A DNA stretch of 64,000 nt, taken from Collinsella sp. An2 (GTDB lineage Bacteria > Actinomycetota > Coriobacteriia > Coriobacteriales > Coriobacteriaceae). Below are positions 8,372-18,460 of the stretch, piece after piece (the stretch's first letter is position 1; each line of letters begins with the position of its first letter). Below the pieces are notes generated by a model. That model did not search any database and was not told the origin of the DNA. It saw only the letters and a list, made by a program, of their open reading frames with translations. The translations under genes and the position numbers were made by a program. The stretch lies in the NCBI RefSeq assembly GCF_002160065.1, contig NZ_NFJW01000001.1, positions 124,001 through 188,000 on the forward strand, in the 5' to 3' direction.

Positions 8372-9538
8372 ATGCAGATTCAGGGGACACGTCAGGGAGT
8401 GCTCGTGGGCAATCTCAGCGGGAAGATGGCGTACAGGTCGTTTAAGCCGGCACGACTCGACTCCATCATGCCCCTTGCCCTTTCGAACGACTGTCAGCTT
8501 CTACTGTCCGCCTGCTCGCGCAAGTTCGGCGAGATATCGGGCATGGCCCGCTTCGTGCCTCATGCCGATATGTACCTGGCGATGTACGTTCGAAAGGAAG
8601 CGCTCCTATCGGCACAGATTGAGGGCACTCAGTGCACTTTTGACGACATCTTGGATCCAAACAACCAAGAGGCGGTCCATAAGGATATTTCCGAGGTGGT
8701 GAGCTATGTCGATGCGCTCGATTATGCGGTGAAGCGGCTGAACGATCTACCGCTGTGCACGCGCCTTCTTCGCGAAACGCATGCCCGGCTGCTGCGCGGT
8801 ACGCGAGGCGAAGACAAGACCCCTGGAGAACTCCGCGTAACTCAAAACTGGATCGGCCCGCGAGGATGCACGCTCAACGAGGCGCCGTATGTTCCGCCCA
8901 ATGTGGCCGACATGCAGGAGGCGCTGGCTGATCTCGATAAGTTCATCAACAACGGGGTGGGTCTCGACCCGATTGTCAAAGTGGCGCTTATTCACTATCA
9001 GTTCGAGACAATTCATCCATTCCTCGACGGAAACGGTAGGCTGGGGCGTCTGCTAATCACGCTGTCGCTTATCAACGACGGGGTGCTTTCAAGCGCGGTG
9101 TTCTATCCCTCGTATCAGCTGAAGATGCGTCGGAGCGAGTACTACCAAAAGCTCTCGGCAGTGCGAGAGCGAGGGGATTACGAGGGTTGGATTGAGTTTT
9201 TCTGCGAGTGTCTGCTGGTGAGTGCGGAGGATGCCATCGATTCGATGGATATGCTGGTCGAGGTTCATCAATCCGCAGAGCGTGCCCTGAGGGAACATAT
9301 GGGCAAGAACCTCCAGAACGGCTACCGCATGCTTGAGCTCATCGAGGAGCATCCCATTGTGGATGTCGGTTTTGCCGTTCAGAGGCTGGGGTTGTCCCGC
9401 ACCACGGTCGCGTCGCTCATAAAGGAGTTCTGCTCGCTGGGGATTCTGTCGCAGCGGGATGACGGTCGTCAGCGTTACCGGACGTATCTGTTCAATCCGT
9501 ATCTTGATGTCTTGAGGGCTGGTAGTGATCCTCTCTAA
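8372..9538 (+). CDS. Fic family AMP-transferase with C-terminal winged helix
   Basis: 388-residue Fic protein of the COG3177 type. Fic enzymes transfer AMP or other nucleotide moieties to hydroxyl groups of target proteins. The full active-site motif HPFLDGNGRLGR starts at His215. An N-terminal inhibitory motif S-x-x-x-E-G is present as Ser80...Glu84-Gly85, so this is an autoinhibited class II protein. The last ~80 residues look like a winged helix-turn-helix (VGFAVQRLGLSRTTVASLIKEF). The start at 8372 follows GGGGAGAGAG; a TTG at 8354 is less likely. No antitoxin partner is adjacent. The gene is enclosed by two ~100-bp hairpin repeats and then by two family A arrays. Confidence 0.93.
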   Translation: MQIQGTRQGVLVGNLSGKMAYRSFKPARLDSIMPLALSNDCQLLLSACSRKFGEISGMARFVPHADMYLAMYVRKEALLSAQIEGTQCTFDDILDPNNQEAVHKDISEVVSYVDALDYAVKRLNDLPLCTRLLRETHARLLRGTRGEDKTPGELRVTQNWIGPRGCTLNEAPYVPPNVADMQEALADLDKFINNGVGLDPIVKVALIHYQFETIHPFLDGNGRLGRLLITLSLINDGVLSSAVFYPSYQLKMRRSEYYQKLSAVRERGDYEGWIEFFCECLLVSAEDAIDSMDMLVEVHQSAERALREHMGKNLQNGYRMLELIEEHPIVDVGFAVQRLGLSRTTVASLIKEFCSLGILSQRDDGRQRYRTYLFNPYLDVLRAGSDPL

Positions 9539-9610
9539 TAACGACTTCCCGTCGTTAGAGCGATTAAGCGGATTTTAACGACGGAAAAAACAGTTTTTCC
9601 GTCGTTAAAA
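9512..9610. repeat. Fic-flanking direct repeat, downstream copy, with two hairpins
   Basis: Starts inside fic at its last codons and continues past the stop. TAACGAC (9539-9545) pairs with GTCGTTA (9551-9557), and a 17-bp perfect stem spans 9573-9589 and 9594-9610 with the same ACAG loop as the upstream copy. Two stem positions differ from the upstream copy, and both are matched by a compensating change in the opposite arm. The A/T tracts on both sides could also act as a terminator. Confidence 0.85.
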
Positions 9611-9769
9611 GGTAATGGGGTCTTCAATAGGCGCAATATGGGCGTCGTCGGCTGTGTTCCATTGCCCTTCTCTGTGCGCGGTCGAGCGACTCGGCGTGCG
9701 CAAGGTCGTTCACTCGGAAGCTGGTTGCCTTCTCACTTTGTGTGCCGTTACTTCCGATTCCTTCCCTCG

Positions 9770-9974
9770 AATTGCGCGTCCCAAATCCGAATTACGTACC
9801 TCATGTCCGAGTGCGTGCCCTGTTCTCGAGTTACGTGCGCGCTTTCAAAGTTGATAGAGGATTTCGGCCAGAATCACTCTCAAAAGTGAGGGGTTTTGGA
9901 CGAATCGCGCACGCAATTCCCGTCGGGCGTACGCAACTTTCACCAGGCGCACGTAATCCGGGAACGGCGCACGT
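9770..9974. repeat. Phased inverted motif array, family A copy 3
   Basis: Left motifs begin at 9770, 9790, 9810 and 9829, then AGTTGATAGAGG at 9849 (20-bp steps with one 19-bp step). After a core identical to copy 2, inverse motifs end at 9918, 9938, 9958 and about 9978, each 20 bp apart. It lies 3' of fic; the remaining ~290 bp before the next gene show no gene. Confidence 0.88.
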
Positions 9975-10266
9975 GTTCCGCATGCGGAAGGCAAGCAGCC
10001 CCGTCTAGGGGAGGGGCCGCAGTGTGTCAGGTACGTTGCAAGCGGGTTTCTCTCGAGTAAGCACTCTACGACGGTAAAGTTAATTAACCTAGGTGAGAAG
10101 TATGGAAAAGTCCCTCGCTCCTCGGATGCTAACAGGCCGTAGCGACGCATTCGCGAGGCATCAGCCTGTGCGGCGAACGTTATACAGTCGACGCGCAGAC
10201 ATACCTAGCCTATCTTCGCGGATGCGTCCCACGGTCCGAAGCATCACGACGGAATTGGGGGATGAT

Positions 10267-11037
10267 ATGTCCGCATTGTCAGAGATGTCGGTTTCGCGCC
10301 GCCGGTTTGTGGAGGCGATGGGCGCGGCAACCATGGCCACGGCTTTCGGCATGGTGGGCTGCACAAGTCAGCGTGCAAGCGAGGCCGGTTCGAGCACTGG
10401 TGCTACCGCTACGGGCTCTACCGATACCATCACGTTCTCGCAGGGCGCCGAGCCCCGCGGCCTTGACCCGGCATATGTTGACGACGGCGAGTCCGCAAAG
10501 ATCATGTGCAACATCTACGAGACGCTCCTGCGCTATGCAGACGATTCGTGCGACCTGCTTCCGGGCCTGGCGAGCGACTACACCGTCTCCGACGACGGCC
10601 TTACCTATGTATTCACCCTGGAAGAGGGCGTGACCTTCCAGGACGGTACCGACTTCAATGCCGACGCCGTGGTGACCAACATCGAGCGCCAGCTCGAGCC
10701 CAACTGCACCGAGGACATGCCGTACGCGTCGTTCGTTTACGGCTCCGAAGCCGACGGCAACGGCGTCGAGTCCGTCGAGGCCACGGGCGACTACGAGGTC
10801 ACCATCACCATGCGCTCCGCGTCCACGCCGTTCCTCAAGAACCTTGCCATGGCACTCGCCTCGCCTATCGTGAGCCCCAAGGCGATCGAGGACAACAACG
10901 GCAACGTGAACGAGCATCCGGTGGGAACGGGCCCCTACGAGTTCGTTTCGTGGTCGCGCAACCAGAACGTCGTGCTCAAGGCCTACGACAAGTACTGGAA
11001 CTCCGAGCGTGCCGCCAAGACCCCGAACATCATCTTT
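10267..11037 (+). pseudogene. Truncated peptide ABC transporter substrate-binding lipoprotein (DppA/OppA family)
   Basis: The start at 10267 follows GGGGGA. The product has a twin-arginine motif (SRRRFVEAMG) and a lipobox (MVGC), then a normal family 5 solute-binding sequence (AEPRGLDPAYVDD, TFQDGTDFNADAVV, VGTGPYEFVSW) for about 255 residues, roughly half the usual ~520. Homology stops at about TPNIIF near 11037, where the sequence jumps into a permease gene in another frame; the reading frame then runs on without meaning to 11145. Best explained by an internal deletion removing the 3' half of this gene and the 5' half of the next. The product would lack its second lobe and is probably inactive. 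Confidence 0.85.
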
Positions 11038-11593
11038 GTTTGCGGGCATCCTGCACGTGTTGCCGTCTACAGGGCGCATCGATCCCATGTTGCAGCCGGT
11101 AGGGGGCACGGGCCTGTACCTTATCGACACGCTTTTCTCGGGTGACTTTGAAGCCTTTATCGACGCGGTTCGACACATCATCTTGCCGGCGCTTGCGCTC
11201 TCCATGTATTCGATGGCGGTCATCACGCGCATGACGCGCTCGAGCATGATCGACACCCTCAACGAGGACTACGTGCGCACCGCCCGCGCCAAGGGCCTGA
11301 CCAAGCGTCGCGTGGGTGTCCACCACGCGCTGCGCTGCGCCATGCTGCCTGTGACGACGGTCATTGGATTGCAACTGGGCAGCCTGCTTTCGGGCGCCAT
11401 GCTCACCGAGACCGTCTTTGCATGGCCAGGCATCGGCAGCTACGTCATCGACTCCATCATGCGGTCGGACTTCCCGGTGGTGCAGGGAGCCGTGCTGCTC
11501 ATAGGCGCCATCTTTGTCGTCATCAATCTCATCGTGGATATCATCTACGCCTACCTTGATCCGCGTATTTCCTATTCCAAGGAAGAGAGGTGA
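11034..11593 (+). pseudogene. 5'-truncated peptide ABC transporter permease (DppB family)
   Basis: About 185 residues remain of a ~310-residue permease. The surviving part starts near LFAGILHVLPSTGR and includes the cytoplasmic coupling loop (EDYVRTARAKGLTKRRVGVHHALR) and the final membrane segments. The first three or so helices are missing. An out-of-frame ATG at 11009 inside the preceding gene could initiate a stub, but a working pore is unlikely. It is followed 4 bp later by the intact second permease. Confidence 0.85.
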
Positions 11594-11597
11594 TCGC

Positions 11598-12539
11598 ATG
11601 GCGGTCTCAACGTCCACAGCGACGGTGCGCGGCGGCGCGCCGCAGCCCGCGCCTGAGCGCGACGACGCGCGCACGGCACAGAAGCAGGACTCGCTCTGGC
11701 GCGATATGTGGTATTCGCTGTCGCAGAACAAGGCCGCTATGGTGAGCCTTGTGGTCATCGCGCTGCTTGCCGTCGTGGCCATCATCACCGCGGTCGCTCC
11801 CGGCGTCCTGCCATACGACCCCTACCAGCAGAACATGGCGGAGTCCTTCCAGCCTCCCAGCGCCGCCCACTGGTTTGGCACCGACCAGCAGGGCCGTGAC
11901 ATCTTCTGCCGCATCCTTGTGGGCACGCAGATCACGCTCACGGTGGGCATTCTCGCCGTGGCCATCTCGCTGTCCATCGGCGTGACGCTCGGCGCCATCG
12001 CCGGCTATAAGGGCGGCAAGGTCGATCTCATCATCATGCGCATCATGGACATCATGCTGTCGGTGCCGTCCATCCTGCTCGCCATCGCCTTTATGGCGGC
12101 GCTCGGCCAGGGCATCGACAAGGCCGTGGTGGCTATCGGCCTGGTGCCCATTCCCGAGTATGCGCGCATCGTGCGCAGCCAGATTCTTTCGGTCAAAGAG
12201 AACGACTATGTGGCGGCGGCGCGCGTGATCGGCGATTCCGACGCCGCCATCATCTTCCGGCACATCCTGCCCAACGTGCTGCCCTCGATCATCGTACGCG
12301 CGACGCTGGGCATCTCGTCGGCCATTCTGGATACCGCGGCCCTGGGCTTCCTTGGCCTGGGCGTTCAGCCGCCGGCGGCCGAGTGGGGCGATATGCTCGG
12401 GCGCGGACGCAACTTCATCTTCTCGGCCCCCTACACGATGATCTTCCCTGGTCTGGCGATCACCATCACCGTGCTCGCCTTCAATCTGCTGGGCGACGGC
12501 CTGCGCGACGCGGTCGACCCCAAGGCAAGGAGGCGGTGA
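11598..12539 (+). CDS. Peptide/nickel ABC transporter permease (DppC family)
   Basis: 313-residue inner-membrane permease with an N-terminal cytoplasmic tail, a DppC-type N-terminal segment ([31 protein letters not shown]) and about six membrane helices. The coupling motif [26 protein letters not shown] is intact. It normally pairs with a DppB-type partner, but that gene is truncated just upstream, so the transporter may be non-functional unless a partner is supplied from elsewhere. The start at 11598 lies just after the dppB stop, with GGAAGAGAGG as ribosome site. Confidence 0.92.
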   Translation: MAVSTSTATVRGGAPQPAPERDDARTAQKQDSLWRDMWYSLSQNKAAMVSLVVIALLAVVAIITAVAPGVLPYDPYQQNMAESFQPPSAAHWFGTDQQGRDIFCRILVGTQITLTVGILAVAISLSIGVTLGAIAGYKGGKVDLIIMRIMDIMLSVPSILLAIAFMAALGQGIDKAVVAIGLVPIPEYARIVRSQILSVKENDYVAAARVIGDSDAAIIFRHILPNVLPSIIVRATLGISSAILDTAALGFLGLGVQPPAAEWGDMLGRGRNFIFSAPYTMIFPGLAITITVLAFNLLGDGLRDAVDPKARRR

Positions 12540-12543
12540 GCGC

Positions 12544-13632
<1,089 letters not shown>

Positions 13633-13648
13633 CAGAAACGAGTGCCTG

Positions 13649-13674
13649 CCGCCGGCTACGTGCGTTGCCGGCGG
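13649..13674 (+). terminator. Hairpin after the peptide transporter operon
   Basis: CCGCCGGC (13649-13656) pairs with GCCGGCGG (13667-13674). There is no clean T-run, so termination is only probable. The following ~200 bp up to 13884 hold no gene. Confidence 0.35.
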
Positions 13675-13883
13675 TGCGGCGCCTGATTCGATTCTTTCCT
13701 GGTCCGGGGCGCGTCTTCGTCATGCCATTCTCGCGCGCCCTTGGACATTTTCCCTATGGCTGCCCCGCCGTCCGCGTTCCCGCGCTCGGCGGGGCCGCGT
13801 GTGCTACGGTCCCCATGGGGTCGTACGTGGTACGCTACCGTTGAGTGTTTTGAGTACCGCCCGCATCCGGGGAGGCGGTTTGC

Positions 13884-15134
13884 ATGACGTTTAGTCCGTT
13901 TCGAGACGAGCACGGCGTTCCCAAAGAGCTCGCCGATGTGACCTATGACGACCTGGCGCAGCTTGTCAGCATGGACGAGGGCTACGTGCTTGAGTTCAAG
14001 CGGTCCCTGACGGCGGGCGTAAAGAACAAGATTCCTAAGATCATCGCGTCGTTTGCCAACTCGCGCGGCGGATGGCTGGTGATCGGCATCGCCGATGACG
14101 ACCACGCCATATGTCCTGTGTCGCGCATCCCTGCCGACTACAGCCAGATGATCGGCGAGCTTTGTCGGCGCCACGTTTCGCCCGCGCCTCCGTTTGACGT
14201 GCGCTTTATTACCGATCCGGCAGCTCCCGACCAGGGCGTGATCGTGGTGCGTGTGGATGAGGGGCGCTTCCCGCCGTATGTTGCCGACGGGGTGGTTGAG
14301 ATTCGCGAAGGGTCGACGTCTGGCCCCGCGACGGGCTCGGCACTTGTGGAGCTGTACGACAAGGCCACGCGTCGGGCGGTGCAGATCACCGACTTCTGCC
14401 GGAGGACCGTCTACGTGGCCGACCCCGTTCCGCTGTTCGACCTGTATCTGTTCCGGACGGGCTCGGTGAGGGCGACGTCATCGCGCGACGAGATCAACGC
14501 ACGTGCGGATGTCATGAGCCGCGCGTTTGAGGCGCAGGGCTTTGCCTGCCATATACAGCACGCGCATGACTCGCTGATCTTCCGTGCGTCGGTGGCCTTC
14601 GACGGCGTGGTCCCGCATTCCGCCATCGAGCTGTTTCCCGACGAGTCCATGAAGCTTACGGTTCCCGCGGTGTTGCTGGCGGGGGAGGAGCGCGCGCAGG
14701 CGCTTGCGGCCCTGGGCGAAGCATGCGGGCTTGTGGCGATCGAGGGCACGAGCGTGATCTCGGCCGCGGACACGCTGCGGCGCGTGACCCGCATGGCGTC
14801 GGTGCTCGACCGGTACGTGCGCAATCGGGAAACGCGTTGGCGTGCCTATGCCACGGCGTATGAGCTGGAGAACATGGCAGGTGTGCTGCTGTGGTCCGAT
14901 GAGCCGCTGTATCTGGATTACGTGCGCAGCCATGGGCCGCTCTTCTGCGGGACGACGGACTGTCGGAGCCGCGTGCGCTATCTGGACGATGGAGAGCACG
15001 ACTCGTTTCGTGCGCGGCAGTTTGCGGGCAGCCATTTCTTTGAGGCCTGCGGCTTGCCGCTGGGCTCTCCCGACGAGGACGACAACCGCCTTGTCGATGC
15101 GCTGCTGCGGACATCGCCGGGTGCGCGGCGCTAA
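13884..15134 (+). CDS. AlbA_2 (Schlafen-like) domain protein
   Basis: 416-residue protein whose N-terminal ~150 residues match the AlbA_2 putative nucleic-acid-binding / ATP-binding domain: EGYVLEFKRS near residue 32, KIIASFANSRGGWLVIGIADD, and VVRVDEGRFPPYVADGVVEIREGSTS. The C-terminal ~260 residues carry no motif I recognise. Such proteins are often regulators or defence-associated, but no defence partner is adjacent and the role is unknown. GGGGAGG precedes the ATG by about 8 bp. Confidence 0.7.
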   Translation: MTFSPFRDEHGVPKELADVTYDDLAQLVSMDEGYVLEFKRSLTAGVKNKIPKIIASFANSRGGWLVIGIADDDHAICPVSRIPADYSQMIGELCRRHVSPAPPFDVRFITDPAAPDQGVIVVRVDEGRFPPYVADGVVEIREGSTSGPATGSALVELYDKATRRAVQITDFCRRTVYVADPVPLFDLYLFRTGSVRATSSRDEINARADVMSRAFEAQGFACHIQHAHDSLIFRASVAFDGVVPHSAIELFPDESMKLTVPAVLLAGEERAQALAALGEACGLVAIEGTSVISAADTLRRVTRMASVLDRYVRNRETRWRAYATAYELENMAGVLLWSDEPLYLDYVRSHGPLFCGTTDCRSRVRYLDDGEHDSFRARQFAGSHFFEACGLPLGSPDEDDNRLVDALLRTSPGARR

Positions 15135-15168
15135 GTGGTGCGGCGGGGCGTGGGACTGTGCTCGGTGC

Positions 15169-15231
15169 TGCGTCGAGGGCGCTGCCTCGCCGGCGGTGCG
15201 TCGAGGGCGCTGCCTCGCCGGCGGTGCGTCG
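15169..15231. repeat. 28-bp direct tandem repeat upstream of tmRNA
   Basis: Two near-identical 28-bp units (TGCGTCGAGGGCGCTGCC and following) start at 15169 and 15197, with a third partial copy at 15225. The remaining sequence to 15429 holds a small hairpin (CCTGGCA near 15345 with TGCCAGG) and no gene. Confidence 0.7.
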
Positions 15232-15429
15232 CCAGCGCCGTGCCTCACCGTCGTGCCGTGCCGCCGCGTGTCGCGTATGTCGCCATATGGCGGTGATGAG
15301 GCGTCGCCGGCATAGGATGCGTCCAGCGTGGTAGAATACCGTTCCCTGGCAGATTGGTTGCCAGGTTGTACCTTGACAGGTCGAGTTGGGAGGCGCCGAC
15401 ACGGCGTTCGTCCCACCAGACCGTCCTTT

Positions 15430-15797
15430 GGGGCCGACTGGTTTCGACACGATAGCTCTGAGAGAGGAAGCAGGCCGTGGTCTCCTCGCCACGTTAAACA
15501 GGGGTACTGTCAAAATGAATTGACAAGAATTCTTCTTACGAGCCTCAGCTGGCTCTTGCCGCTTAATTTATAGCAGGCACGCCTAACCCGGGAATTCCCC
15601 GCCCCGGGCGCGGTGTCATGTTAGGGGAATGCTCCCGTGCACGTAATCGGTATGGCGCGGGCTAAGACCGAACCGGTTGGGACGCCGCGAGCGTGTCGCT
15701 GCGCGCAACGCGTCCGAGATAAAATCAGCGACTGAGCCTGGAGATGCCGATCAGGGGGCTTTCGTGGACCGGAGTTCGATTCTCCGCGGCTCCACCA
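15430..15797 (+). ncRNA. ssrA: tmRNA (ribosome rescue)
   Basis: Begins with the hallmark GGGGCCGACTGGTTTCGAC and ends with a T-arm (GGAGTTCGATTCTCC), acceptor strand and encoded CCA at 15795-15797. The 5' GGGGCCG and 3' CGGCTCC form the tRNA-like acceptor stem. A short reading frame, 15522-15566, encodes DKNSSYEPQLALAA and stops, matching the degradation-tag layout with an ALAA end; one or two extra resume codons could precede it. It rescues ribosomes stalled on broken mRNAs. Confidence 0.97.
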
Positions 15798-15806
15798 CAA
15801 GAGAAT

Positions 15807-15842
15807 GGGGCGAACACCTCGCTGGAGGGTTCGCCCTTTTTG
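15807..15842 (+). terminator. tmRNA terminator
   Basis: GGGCGAAC pairs with GTTCGCCC, followed by TTTTT, 10-45 bp after the mature tmRNA end. A standard intrinsic terminator. Confidence 0.9.
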
Positions 15843-15866
15843 CTATCGAGCTTCGTGACATGTGTG

Positions 15867-16134
15867 AGCTACGCGCCCCGCGTCTGAGTTGCGTGCGTCG
15901 TGTCCGAGTTACGTGCCCTATGTACGAGTTGCGTGCGTCGTGTCCGATTTGCGTGCGCGCTTTAAAAGTTGATGGAGGGTTTCGGCCAAAATCCCCCAAA
16001 ACGGACTGGGAATGGCCGAATCGCGCACGCAATTTTCATCGGGCGCACGTAACTTCCGTTGGGCGCACGTAACTTTAAAACGAGGTACGTAACCCGAAAG
16101 CGGGGTGCGCAACCTGCGAACAGCGCACGCAACT
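15867..16134. repeat. Phased inverted motif array, family A copy 4 (largest)
   Basis: Left motifs begin at 15867, 15887, 15907, 15927 and 15947, then AGTTGATGGAGG at 15967. After the core, inverse motifs end at about 16034, 16054, 16074, 16094, 16114 and 16134. All steps are exactly 20 bp, giving a symmetrical 6 + 6 array. It starts about 25 bp after the tmRNA terminator. The ~150 bp between it and the patatin gene show nothing recognisable. Confidence 0.92.
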
Positions 16135-16287
16135 GTTGCACGTGTTGGGCGTGGGATGTGTTGTCGCGGGCCCGGCGAATGAACCGTTGTAAGAAGTGGT
16201 AGATAAGGTTGCAAGGAGATGACCGGGGAGCCGCGCACGGCGGCGGGCGCCCCGCGGAGTTTGGAGTTACGAAGCGAGAGGTGCGAC

Positions 16288-17175
16288 ATGGAGAACAGCG
16301 TTCAGACGCAGGTGGACAATCACGACAAGGTCGCCCTGATCCTCGAGGGCGGAAGCTTCCGCTGCCAGTTTTCCGCGGGCGTCACCGATGTCATGCTGGA
16401 GCACGGGCTGAACTTCGATGCGTGCTATGGCGTCTCGGCCGGCGCCCTCACCGGGTTGAGCTTCAAGTCTCGCCAGATTGGCCGTGTGAACCGCGTGAAC
16501 CTTACGTTTTGCGGTGACAGCCGCTATATGGGCGCCGAGGCGGTGGCCACGAGCGGCAGCCTCGTAGGCTACGACTTCATGCTCAACGACGTTCAAGATC
16601 GTCTCGACCCCTTTGACAACGATACGTTTACGGCAAATCCGCTCAGGCTCTTTGCCACGGCGACGGACATCGTGTTCGGAACACCGGATTACCTTGAAGT
16701 CAAAAACGCCACGCTGGATATCGATGCCGTGCGCGCCTCGACGTCCATGCCGCTTGTGACCCCGCCGGTCGAGATCGACGGCCACTTTTACCTGGACGGT
16801 GGCGTCGCGGATTCTGTTCCGGTGGAGCACGTGCTTGAGGACGAGGGCTACGGGCGCGCGATCGTGGTGCTCACCCAGGACCGCTCCTATCAAAAGGGCC
16901 CCTATGAGCTCATGGGCGCCGCCCGCGCACGCTACGCGAAGTACCCTTATCTGCTCGATGCCCTTGAGTCGCGCCACGAGCGCTACAACGAGCAGCGTGA
17001 ACATATCTGGGAGTACGAGCGCGCGGGTCGCATCATGGTGATCGCGCCGCCTCGTCCCGTCGAGGTCGGTCACATGGAGCGCGACCGCGAGAAGCTTCTG
17101 GCGCTCTACATCCAGGGCAGGCAGGAGATGGTCCGCGCTCTCGACGGCGTCCGTGCATTTGCTGCGAAGGCTTAA
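16288..17175 (+). CDS. Patatin-like phospholipase (YjjU/RssA-like)
   Basis: 295-residue patatin-family serine hydrolase, predicted to cleave acyl chains from lipids. An oxyanion-hole segment (LEGGSFRCQFSAG), the nucleophile elbow G-x-S-x-G with Ser50 (YGVSAGA) and the catalytic Asp170 in LDGG are present. No signal peptide is visible, so it is cytosolic or membrane-associated. I prefer the start at 16288, which has a spaced AGAGGT; the upstream ATG at 16219 abuts its AAGGAG with no spacer. Confidence 0.9.
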   Translation: MENSVQTQVDNHDKVALILEGGSFRCQFSAGVTDVMLEHGLNFDACYGVSAGALTGLSFKSRQIGRVNRVNLTFCGDSRYMGAEAVATSGSLVGYDFMLNDVQDRLDPFDNDTFTANPLRLFATATDIVFGTPDYLEVKNATLDIDAVRASTSMPLVTPPVEIDGHFYLDGGVADSVPVEHVLEDEGYGRAIVVLTQDRSYQKGPYELMGAARARYAKYPYLLDALESRHERYNEQREHIWEYERAGRIMVIAPPRPVEVGHMERDREKLLALYIQGRQEMVRALDGVRAFAAKA

Positions 17176-17276
17176 TCGCTGCACAGCTGTGCACCACCTG
17201 GCAAGTCAGCGCGGTCGCCGCAAGCATAAGTGTTGAAGACTCTGCGAAGAACCTCGACGGTACCTGCGAAAGGTAG

Positions 17277-17304
17277 TTGACGCGCGCATTCGGCGCGGTA
17301 TACT
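17277..17304 (+). promoter_or_regulatory. Promoter of rplM-rpsI
   Basis: TTGACG (17277-17282) and TATACT (17299-17304) are separated by 16 bp, close to the housekeeping consensus, about 65 bp before the rplM start. Confidence 0.75.
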
Positions 17305-17369
17305 CATCAGGTTACTTTTCAGAGCCCCGTGAATCTCTGTCAAGACACGTATTATTGGAGGAGTCCGAA

Positions 17370-17813
17370 GTGATTCAGAAGTCGACTCACTATGCCAAGC
17401 AGGGTGAGGTTGCCCGCAACTGGGTCCTCATCGATGCCGAGGGTGCTGTCCTGGGTCGTCTTGCCACTCAGATCGCTATGATCCTGCGCGGCAAGAACAA
17501 GCCCCAGTTCACGCCTAACTCCGACTGCGGCGACTTCGTGGTGGTCATCAACGCCGATAAGGTCCAGCTTACCGGTAACAAGGCCGCTCACAAGACCTAC
17601 TATCGCCACACTGGCTACAACGGCGGCCTCAAGGCTGAGAGCTTCCGTACCGCCATGGAGAAGCATCCCGAGACGGTCATCGAGCGCGCCGTGCGCGGCA
17701 TGCTGCCCAAGACCACCCTTGGTCGCAAGCAGCTCACCAAGCTCAAGGTCTATGCTGGCCCCGAGCATCCGCACGCTGCTCAGAACCCCGTCAAGATCGA
17801 GCTGGAGGCATAA
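17370..17813 (+). CDS. rplM: 50S ribosomal protein L13
   Basis: 147-residue L13, an early-assembly protein of the large ribosomal subunit. The start is GTG at 17370, placed 7 nt after GGAGGAG (17357-17363); an ATG at 17277 lies inside the promoter. Family motifs are intact ([46 protein letters not shown]). It forms the usual two-gene operon with rpsI. Confidence 0.97.
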   Translation: MIQKSTHYAKQGEVARNWVLIDAEGAVLGRLATQIAMILRGKNKPQFTPNSDCGDFVVVINADKVQLTGNKAAHKTYYRHTGYNGGLKAESFRTAMEKHPETVIERAVRGMLPKTTLGRKQLTKLKVYAGPEHPHAAQNPVKIELEA

Positions 17814-17816
17814 GCT

Positions 17817-18212
17817 ATGGCTGAGAACACCGTTGTCTACCAGGGCACCGGCCGTCGCAAGAACGCCGTGGCCCGTGTCCGTCTCGTTCCCGGTACCGGC
17901 AAGGTGACCGTCAACAAGCGCGATGCAGCCGAGTACTTCGGCCGTCAGCAGCTGCTCGATGGTGCCCTTGCTCCCTTCAAGGTGACCGATACCATGGGTT
18001 CCTTCGATGTCATCGCTCTCTGCGATGGCGGCGGCATCTCCGGCCAGGCTGGCGCTCTGCGCCTGGGCATCGCTCGCGCGCTGCTCAACGCCGGTGACTA
18101 CCGTGCCGACCTCAAGAAGGCCGGATTCCTTACGCGCGATGCGCGCGTCGTCGAGCGCAAGAAGTACGGTCTCAAGAAGGCCCGTCGCGCTCCGCAGTTC
18201 TCCAAGCGTTAA
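17817..18212 (+). CDS. rpsI: 30S ribosomal protein S9
   Basis: 131-residue S9 of the small subunit, with the canonical [19 protein letters not shown] start and the basic [11 protein letters not shown] tail that reaches the decoding centre. It begins 3 bp after the rplM stop, with GGAGG located inside the rplM end, so translation is coupled. Confidence 0.97.
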   Translation: MAENTVVYQGTGRRKNAVARVRLVPGTGKVTVNKRDAAEYFGRQQLLDGALAPFKVTDTMGSFDVIALCDGGGISGQAGALRLGIARALLNAGDYRADLKKAGFLTRDARVVERKKYGLKKARRAPQFSKR

Positions 18213-18237
18213 TCGTATCTTTACCTTGGATGTTCAA

Positions 18238-18268
18238 GGGCCTGTCGACCTGGTCGGCAGGCCCTTTT
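18238..18268 (+). terminator. rplM-rpsI terminator
   Basis: GGGCCTG pairs with CAGGCCC across a short loop and is followed by TTTTC, about 25 bp after rpsI. Confidence 0.85.
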
Positions 18269-18460
18269 CGCATATGGCGATGTCCCGGCGCGCGTATGCG
18301 AGGCGGCCTTGGGCCCTTTGACCCCACTGGCTCGGAAGGCTGCAAAGGTGCTCGTTGATTTAACGGCACCCTCCATATCAAAACGGGTTGAGTTGAGGTA
18401 CGATAGAGAGGGCCGCGCTATGCGGCTTGTATTCTCTTGCACGGGTGATCTAGGGGAGTC

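Noticed and set aside
10034-10266. Upstream extension of the truncated binding protein to 10093
   Set aside because: The added residues are basic and atypical for a signal peptide; a GGGGGA site and a Tat-lipoprotein signal fit the start at 10267.
15867-16134. Phased arrays as CRISPR
   Set aside because: Motifs are only 11-23 bp, inverted across a centre, degenerate between copies, and spacers are as short as 9 bp. No cas gene is in the window.
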